Below the pieces are notes generated by a model. The model had not been told where the DNA came from. It did no database searches and saw nothing but the letters and a program-made list of their open reading frames with translations. From Bacteroidales bacterium UBA1374 (GTDB lineage: Bacteria; Bacteroidota; Bacteroidia; Bacteroidales; UBA932): DNA of 64,000 nucleotides. Made by a program: the position numbers and the translations under genes. Below are positions 59,384 through 64,000 of this stretch, piece by piece (the stretch's first letter is position 1; each line of letters begins with the position of its first letter). The stretch lies in contig DBRG01000020.1 of the NCBI GenBank assembly GCA_002305545.1, positions 5,180-69,179 of the forward strand, read 5' to 3'.

Positions 59384-60361
59384 TTAATGCTCAATAGCGG
59401 TTCCGCGCTGGCCCCCTGCAGTGGCCCAGGCACGGTACATGATTTCTGTATTGAATTCCATGGCAATTCTGCCGTTCTTATCTACACAGATCACGCCTCC
59501 TCCAGAGCCTTCCATTTTGTCTATCTTATTGAATATCACTTCACGGGAAGCTTCTTCCACGGAATATCCTTTGTAGTCCATCAGGGCGCTGATATCAAAG
59601 GCTACGCACCTTCTGATCCATAATTCCCCATGTCCCGTGCCCGACACGGCCACAGTATTGTTATTGGCATAAGTGCCAGCTCCAATAATAGGAACGTCTC
59701 CTACACGTCCCCAGCGTTTACCGCTCATGCCCCCGGTAGAAGTAGCGGCTGCCAGGTTGCCGTTTTTATCCAGGACAACACACCCTACGGTCCCTTTCGG
59801 GTCCGGATTTTCCTTCTGTTCCCTGATCCTTCGGATCTGTTCCAGCCTTTTGGGGGTTGAGAAATAATCATTGGGAACCATTGTCAGTCCCGCCGAAGCA
59901 GCAAAGGCAGAGGCCCCTTCCCCTATGAGCAATACATGTGGTGTGTCTTCCATAACATGTCTTGCAGCCAGGATGGGATTCTTGATATCCCGTACACCGG
60001 CTACTGCACCTGCTTTCAGATCCCTTCCGTCCATCAGGGCCGCGTCCAGTTCATGGATGCCATCCGAGTTTATCACAGCCCCCTTGCCAGCGTTGAAATC
60101 GGGACAATCTTCCATCCATACGACCACCTGCATGGCAACATCAATGGCCTGGGCACCTTGCTCGAGCATGGTTGTTCCGGTCTCCAATGCCTGGTTAAGC
60201 AGGTCCAGGTAATGTTCCCTTTCAGAAGAGCTCATGTTTGCAGCGGATCCGGCTCCACCGTGAAGCACTATGGCCCATGTTTCTTTTGTATCTGTGTTAA
60301 CACACTGTGTGAAAATCAATGCAGAGACCAGCAAAAACAACAGGATTAGAAATTTTTTCAT
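59384..60361 (-). CDS. lipoprotein isoaspartyl peptidase/L-asparaginase (Ntn-hydrolase)
   Basis: The 325-residue precursor has a lipoprotein-type signal (LLVSALIFTQC). The mature part is a plant-type asparaginase: WAIVLHGGAGS, FNAGKGAVINSDGIHELDAA and the self-cleavage site NPDPKGTVGCVVLDKNGNLA with catalytic Thr in GTVGC, then TSTGGMSGKRWGRVGDVPII and GTGHGELWIRR. The chain splits itself before Thr and forms an active heterotetramer that hydrolyses beta-aspartyl peptides and asparagine. The lipid anchor places it at the envelope. It is convergent with malQ, 11 bases away. Confidence 0.92.
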   Translation of the reverse strand: MKKFLILLFLLVSALIFTQCVNTDTKETWAIVLHGGAGSAANMSSSEREHYLDLLNQALETGTTMLEQGAQAIDVAMQVVVWMEDCPDFNAGKGAVINSDGIHELDAALMDGRDLKAGAVAGVRDIKNPILAARHVMEDTPHVLLIGEGASAFAASAGLTMVPNDYFSTPKRLEQIRRIREQKENPDPKGTVGCVVLDKNGNLAAATSTGGMSGKRWGRVGDVPIIGAGTYANNNTVAVSGTGHGELWIRRCVAFDISALMDYKGYSVEEASREVIFNKIDKMEGSGGGVICVDKNGRIAMEFNTEIMYRAWATAGGQRGTAIEH

Positions 60362-60469
60362 ATGGCAATTTTAAGTGTTTTTATACTTGTCACAAGGTAC
60401 AGTTTTTTTGTCATTTAGAAATTTGTTGTATATTAGTGGTACAATTAACTACAATTTCGAAACCATCCT

Positions 60470-61033
60470 ATGAGAAAAATTTTCCTTTCAACCTTTCTAA
60501 TCCTGACGGGCTTTTTCACCCTATCTGCCCAAAATGATGTGTTGCCAAACGTGATGACCAAGGGGACCAATATGGGTAGCCTTGGTGTTGGTCTTCCCGT
60601 CATTGGGGCTGGTTACAGAATGTCTGTTCCTCCAATTTCCGCTTTCTACGAAGTAGGTATCCTTGACCTTGGCAGGCCGGGCTCTGTCGCTGTGGGTGCA
60701 CAGGCCGGATTATGGGGATACAGGTACAAAACCTCAATAGGAGATTACGATGCTACTTACCGTTATTTCAACACACTGGTTGGCTTGCGCGGTACCTACC
60801 ACTTTACCATTTTGGAAAACTGGGAAGTATACGGAGGAGCCGTTCTGGGATTGAAACTGGAATCAAATCGTCACAAAGACAATGTGGGTACTACCGTATC
60901 AAATACCCATGTAAGATTCGGGTGGCAGGTTTTAGGCGGGACAAGATATATGTTTACTCCGTATCTGGGAGCTTTTGTTGAAGCCGGTTACGGGTTTACA
61001 ATTGCAACAATAGGTGCTACCTATCGTTTTTAG
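60470..61033 (+). CDS. small outer-membrane beta-barrel-type protein
   Basis: The 187-residue protein has a signal peptide (FLSTFLILTGFFTLSAQ) and alternating aromatic/hydrophobic strands (SVAVGAQAGLWGYRYKT, NTLVGLRGTYHFTILENWEV, ARFGWQVLGG-like, YLGAFVEAGYGFTIATIGAT) ending in YRF, the usual terminal aromatic of an outer-membrane barrel. It resembles Bacteroidota OMP_b-brl proteins of eight strands. Its ligand or role is unknown. A strong terminator follows at 61054-61087. Confidence 0.8.
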   Translation: MRKIFLSTFLILTGFFTLSAQNDVLPNVMTKGTNMGSLGVGLPVIGAGYRMSVPPISAFYEVGILDLGRPGSVAVGAQAGLWGYRYKTSIGDYDATYRYFNTLVGLRGTYHFTILENWEVYGGAVLGLKLESNRHKDNVGTTVSNTHVRFGWQVLGGTRYMFTPYLGAFVEAGYGFTIATIGATYRF

Positions 61034-61053
61034 TTCAAAAAACCTATTTTGCT

Positions 61054-61087
61054 GAAAGCCGTCCTTTGCGGGCGGCTTTCTTTTTTT
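61054..61087 (+). terminator. terminator after the beta-barrel gene
   Basis: GAAAGCCG (61054-61061) pairs with CGGCTTTC (61073-61080) and is followed by a run of about eight T bases. It lies just after the beta-barrel gene and before the next lipoprotein gene. Confidence 0.85.
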
Positions 61088-61185
61088 ACGTGATGCAACA
61101 AAGCAGAAAATTCGTGCGTCTGGTACACATATCCGGTAATTATGTTATTTTTGATTTTAATAATAATCTCTTTCAAACAACTCTT

Positions 61186-61707
61186 ATGAAAAAAACATTT
61201 CTTTTACTCAGTACTGTTATCCTTTCAATGATTCTGTTTTCCTGCTGTAAAGATGACCAGGAGCAGGTATCACTCTTCTACAAAGAGGTTATCTATGATT
61301 TTTCAGACGGTGTCGACTATTTTACAGCAACCTTAGCAAGTTGTAGTGGAGTCAAGGACATTAATGATCCCTCGAAGGGAACTATATATGCTACCATCAA
61401 TATCAAGGCAAACCGTCTCTGTAATCTGAAATTCAGCAGTATAGAAGGCCTCATAGATGATACGTACATAACTGAATATTCGGTTTATCCGCTGGTGTAT
61501 TTTCCTGCTGTCCCGTTTTCACAGGAGTTTTCGTTATCTAAAGACCAGACTGTTGTTTTGAACCTGGCATTTCCAAACGTTCCCACTCGCCTGCTGAAGG
61601 TCGGCAGGTTGAGGCTGGCAGTTTTAATCAGTAACTTCAAGAATTACGGCTTTACCATCCACCAGATACCCTACAAGCCCGACACAGATAGAATCGTTTG
61701 GATTTAA
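61186..61707 (+). CDS. lipoprotein of unknown function
   Basis: The 173-residue product has a lipoprotein signal (LSTVILSMILFSC). The mature part is beta-rich with three cysteines and no family I can name. I start at ATG 61186-61188, since the longer frame adds 40 residues that cover the upstream terminator. Its stop lies eight bases before the start of the DUF4954 gene, so the two may be cotranscribed. Confidence 0.65.
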   Translation: MKKTFLLLSTVILSMILFSCCKDDQEQVSLFYKEVIYDFSDGVDYFTATLASCSGVKDINDPSKGTIYATINIKANRLCNLKFSSIEGLIDDTYITEYSVYPLVYFPAVPFSQEFSLSKDQTVVLNLAFPNVPTRLLKVGRLRLAVLISNFKNYGFTIHQIPYKPDTDRIVWI

Positions 61708-61715
61708 GCGTATTT

Positions 61716-63704
61716 ATGGATAATTACCGCATTATCAAACGGGAAGAAATTTCCAGTCTGAAAAAGCAGCGATGTCACTCAGATGACTGGACCAAGGTAT
61801 GGGTCGATCCTGATTTCAGACCGGAAAGAGTATGGGACACAGCATTTTCCGGAGATATCCGCCTCGGTGTTTTTGATTCGAAAAAAGAACTTCCCTCCGG
61901 TATACGCATACAATCGGGCATTTGTAACGCCAAACTGCACAACGTATCTGTAGGAGACAATTCCTGCATTGAAAATATCCACAGTTATATAGCAAACTAT
62001 AACATTGGGTACGGTTGTATCATAGAAAATGTAGACAAGATATATACAGAAGGTATTTCCTCATTCGGGAACGGTGTGGACGTATCTGTCCTGAATGAGA
62101 CAGGCGGCCGTGAAGTCCCGATAAACAACAAACTTACCGCTCATTTTGCATACATCCTGGCCCTATACCGCCACAAGACAGAATTAGTGAAACGGATGCG
62201 TGACCTTGTAAGCATATATGCAAAAAAAGTTTCATCCGGCAGGGGAACCATTGGAAACAATGTTACCATTAGCCATTCAGGCACACTTAAAAATGTTGTC
62301 GTTGGTGACAGCACCACCATAGAGGGAATTTCTTCGCTGATAAACGGCAGCATCAATGGAAACGCATATGACCCGGTCTATATTGGCCACGGGGTGAACG
62401 CCGAGGATTTCATCATATCCTCCGGAGCAAAAGTGGAAAGGGGCGTCAACATAGTAAAATGTTTTGTCGGGCAGGGAACCATACTTGGAAAAGGTTATTC
62501 TGCAAATGACTCATTGTTCTTCAGCAACTGTCTTGGTGAAAACGGGGAAGCCTCCTCGGTCTTTGCCGGGCCTTATACTGTCAGTCACCATAAATCCACC
62601 CTGCTAATTGCAGGTATGTTTTCCTTCATGAATGCCGGATCCGGGTCCAACCAGTCCAACCATATGTACAAATTGGGACCTATTCACCAGGGCATTTTGG
62701 AACGGGGAGCAAAAACAACCTCTGATTCTTACATCCTTTGGCCATCGCGTATCGGGGCATTTTCTCTTGTTCTGGGGCGGCACGTCAACAATACAGACAC
62801 CAGTTCACTGCCTTTTTCATACCTGTTAGAACAGGACAACACAACATACCTTATCCCCGGAGTCAACCTCAAAAGCGTGGGAACCATAAGGGATGCGCAG
62901 AAATGGCCAAAACGCGACCTGAGAAAAGATCCTGTCAAACTGGACCAGATCAATTATAACCTGTTGAGCCCCTATACAATACAGAAAATGCTCAATGGAA
63001 GAGCCATCCTCAGGGAGTTGATGAGAATATCCGGAGAAACAACTGATGTATTTTCCTACAAAAGCACCAAAATCAAAAACACCGCCCTTATCAACGGAAT
63101 AAGGTATTATGAAATCGCTATCAAAAAATTCCTGGGAAATTCGATCATCAAGCGCCTGGAAAAAACGCGTTTCAAATCTATAGAGGAAATCAGAGAGCGT
63201 CTACGTCCGGATACTACCATAGGACTTGGAGAATGGCTGGATATATCGGGGCTGATCGCACCTAAAACAGAAATCGATAAATTGATCTGTGGAATTGAAA
63301 CCCATGAAATATCAAAGATTGCGGATATCAACCATTTTATTGAAGAAATGCACCGGAACTATTATTATTATGAATGGACATGGGCATATTCCAAGATCAG
63401 GGAATTCTACAATATCGATCCAGAAGAAATCACCATAGATCAGCTCAGACAGATTGTAAGTGAATGGGAAGATGCTGTCGTTGGTCTCGATAAAATGCTC
63501 TATGATGATGCCCGCAAGGAATTTTCTTTAAGTTCTATGACCGGTTTCGGAGCAGATGGCAATATGGATGAATGCCGGCTTGATTTTGAACAGGTCAGGG
63601 GCGTTTTCGAAAAGAATCCTTTTGTTGCAGCTGTTTTAAAACATATTGAAGACAAAACTGCCCTTGGGCAGGAGCTGATCGCACGATTGGAGGACACCCC
63701 ATGA
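61716..63704 (+). CDS. DUF4954 family protein with left-handed beta-helix repeats
   Basis: The 662-residue protein matches DUF4954, a family of large Bacteroidota proteins. Residues from about 60 to 340 contain hexapeptide-type repeats (VSVGDNSCIENIHSYIANYN, IGYGCIIENV, GNNVTISHSGTLKNVVVGDS, GHGVNAEDFIISSGAKVERG) that form a left-handed beta-helix as in acyltransferases. The C-terminal 300 residues are mainly helical. There is no signal peptide, so it is cytoplasmic. A nucleotidyl- or acyltransferase role has been guessed for such folds, but nothing is proved. ATG 61716 is preferred over 61698, which lies upstream of the preceding gene's stop. Confidence 0.85.
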   Translation: MDNYRIIKREEISSLKKQRCHSDDWTKVWVDPDFRPERVWDTAFSGDIRLGVFDSKKELPSGIRIQSGICNAKLHNVSVGDNSCIENIHSYIANYNIGYGCIIENVDKIYTEGISSFGNGVDVSVLNETGGREVPINNKLTAHFAYILALYRHKTELVKRMRDLVSIYAKKVSSGRGTIGNNVTISHSGTLKNVVVGDSTTIEGISSLINGSINGNAYDPVYIGHGVNAEDFIISSGAKVERGVNIVKCFVGQGTILGKGYSANDSLFFSNCLGENGEASSVFAGPYTVSHHKSTLLIAGMFSFMNAGSGSNQSNHMYKLGPIHQGILERGAKTTSDSYILWPSRIGAFSLVLGRHVNNTDTSSLPFSYLLEQDNTTYLIPGVNLKSVGTIRDAQKWPKRDLRKDPVKLDQINYNLLSPYTIQKMLNGRAILRELMRISGETTDVFSYKSTKIKNTALINGIRYYEIAIKKFLGNSIIKRLEKTRFKSIEEIRERLRPDTTIGLGEWLDISGLIAPKTEIDKLICGIETHEISKIADINHFIEEMHRNYYYYEWTWAYSKIREFYNIDPEEITIDQLRQIVSEWEDAVVGLDKMLYDDARKEFSLSSMTGFGADGNMDECRLDFEQVRGVFEKNPFVAAVLKHIEDKTALGQELIARLEDTP

Positions 63705-63747
63705 AATCTTTAGCAAGTGTGCGCGGCACTCCTGCTCCTGGCGGGAG

Positions 63748-63819
63748 GTTGCTGGCACCACAAGATCGGGAAGCTTTTTCTTTAAGCCGAGGCTTCCCTC
63801 ATTTTGTGGTGTCGGCAAC
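63748..63819. repeat. long hairpin D, homologue of hairpin C with inverted loop
   Basis: GTTGC (63748-63752) pairs with GCAAC (63815-63819), CACCACAA (63756-63763) pairs with TTGTGGTG (63804-63811), and GGGAAGC (63768-63774) pairs with GCTTCCC (63792-63798) around the 17-base loop TTTTTCTTTAAGCCGAG. The inner stem is identical to that of hairpin C at 21.9 kb and the outer arms are similar, but the loop runs the other way. The 3' flank CTGCAGACGCAGC resembles the flanks of hairpins A and C. Confidence 0.8.
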
Positions 63820-63844
63820 TGCAGACGCAGCAAAAGCTTGGAGC

Positions 63845-63913
63845 GCCGGGGCTTGCCCCGGCTAAGCCCTCCTAACGGTCAGGGAGGGTTTGGGTGGGTG
63901 TTCGTTCCCACCC
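63845..63913. repeat. three consecutive G/C-rich hairpins
   Basis: GCCGGGGC/GCCCCGGC (63845-63862) has a two-base loop. CCCTCC/GGAGGG (63867-63888) has a ten-base loop. GGGTGGG/CCCACCC (63892-63913) has an eight-base loop. No T run follows, so they do not look like simple terminators. They may be part of a structured RNA or of the repeat element to their left. Confidence 0.6.
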
Positions 63914-63935
63914 AGGTGCTCGAACAGGCAGCCAT

Positions 63936-63975
63936 AAAAAAAGGAGCCAGTACAAATGTACTGGCTCCTTTTTTA
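63936..63975 (-). terminator. terminator of the rRNA operon
   Basis: A 12-base stem (AGGAGCCAGTAC at 63942-63953 with GTACTGGCTCCT at 63958-63969) has an A run on one side and a T run on the other. It follows the 3' end of the 5S rRNA on the minus strand, and could also stop transcripts coming from the left. Confidence 0.85.
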
Positions 63976-63977
63976 TA

Positions 63978-64000
63978 GGGCGGCGGCTACCTACTCTCCC
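63978..64000 (-). rRNA. rrf: 5S ribosomal RNA, 3' end only
   Basis: On the minus strand the last 23 bases read GGGAGAGTAGGTAGCCGCCG and onward, which matches the conserved 3' part of 5S rRNA in Bacteroidota. The rest of the gene, and presumably the 23S and 16S genes, lie beyond the right edge. A terminator follows immediately. Confidence 0.75.

Larger units (their letters stand above)
63705..63935. other. gene-free structured region between DUF4954 and the 5S rRNA terminator
   Basis: No coding frame is convincing here. The left part (63713-63745) aligns with the right arm and flank of the repeats at 21863-21892, including CAAGTGTGCGCGGCACTCC. Then come hairpin D and a group of three G/C-rich hairpins that are listed separately. 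The region ends just before the terminator of the minus-strand rRNA operon. Confidence 0.7.

Noticed and set aside
63636..63833. 65-residue minus-strand frame across the end of DUF4954 and hairpin D
   Set aside because: It covers both coding and hairpin sequence with no domain or start signal.

Overview
The window looks like chromosomal DNA of a member of the Bacteroidota, most likely the order Bacteroidales. The evidence is the SusC/SusD starch locus, type III glutamine synthetase, a PUR-alpha-type DUF3276 protein, several families largely confined to this phylum (DUF5606, DUF4252, DUF4296, DUF4954, DUF6427-like), and many matches to the phylum's TAnnTTTG -7 promoter box, typically about 20-30 bases before a start codon. 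Genus cannot be told from the sequence alone. Gene density is high, genes sit in long operons, and no phage, complete insertion sequence or CRISPR array is visible.

Layout. 1-4470 (minus): a TPP riboswitch heads a thiamine-type TonB receptor and a PnuC/PnuT permease, followed closely by an MTA/SAH deaminase and a purine nucleoside phosphorylase cut by the window edge. 4472-6846 (minus): glutaminyl cyclase and CTP synthase. 6901-7230 (plus): RNase P RNA. 7234-13734 (minus): a housekeeping operon nusB-yajC-ybbR-coaE-DUF5606-rimO-fabG-lipoprotein. 13821-21320: a PUR protein, a DUF486 membrane protein, an aminotransferase, then on the plus strand GSIII, purM, a lipoprotein and an exonuclease/fRMsr fusion, ending with tRNA-Cys. 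21407-22081 is a gene-free stretch packed with long hairpins. 22082-28367: FkbM methyltransferase, a system II cytochrome c cluster (ResB, CcsA, tri-haem peroxidase), a polytopic membrane protein and purD. 28463-30499: an ECF sigma/anti-sigma cassette flanked by DUF4252 proteins. 30503-34499 (minus): a TPR regulator and a radical SAM enzyme between two small secreted proteins. 34595-37356: tRNA-Leu, deoC, dtd, a radical SAM protein and a DUF4296 lipoprotein.

37353-59372 is the metabolic centrepiece, a starch/maltodextrin utilisation locus. Reading in the direction of transcription (minus) it runs MFS sugar transporter, SusC, SusD, SusE, a six-module SusF-like protein, a SusG-like amylase with an inserted CBM58-like region, and three more GH13 enzymes. 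A LytTR two-component system and a divergent CBM20-CBM20-GH77 glucanotransferase lie just upstream. Together these would bind starch at the surface, cut it, import oligosaccharides through SusCD, degrade them in the periplasm, import the products through the MFS carrier and process them in the cytoplasm with MalQ.

59384-64000: a lipoprotein beta-aspartyl peptidase/asparaginase, two envelope proteins, DUF4954, then a second copy of the hairpin element seen at 21.9 kb, and the terminator and 3' end of a 5S rRNA whose operon enters from the right on the minus strand. The most unusual non-coding signal is the hairpin family. Its stems differ in sequence but remain paired, the apical loop (consensus TTTnTTTTAAGCCGAG or close to it) is conserved, and in one pair of homologous copies the loop is inverted.
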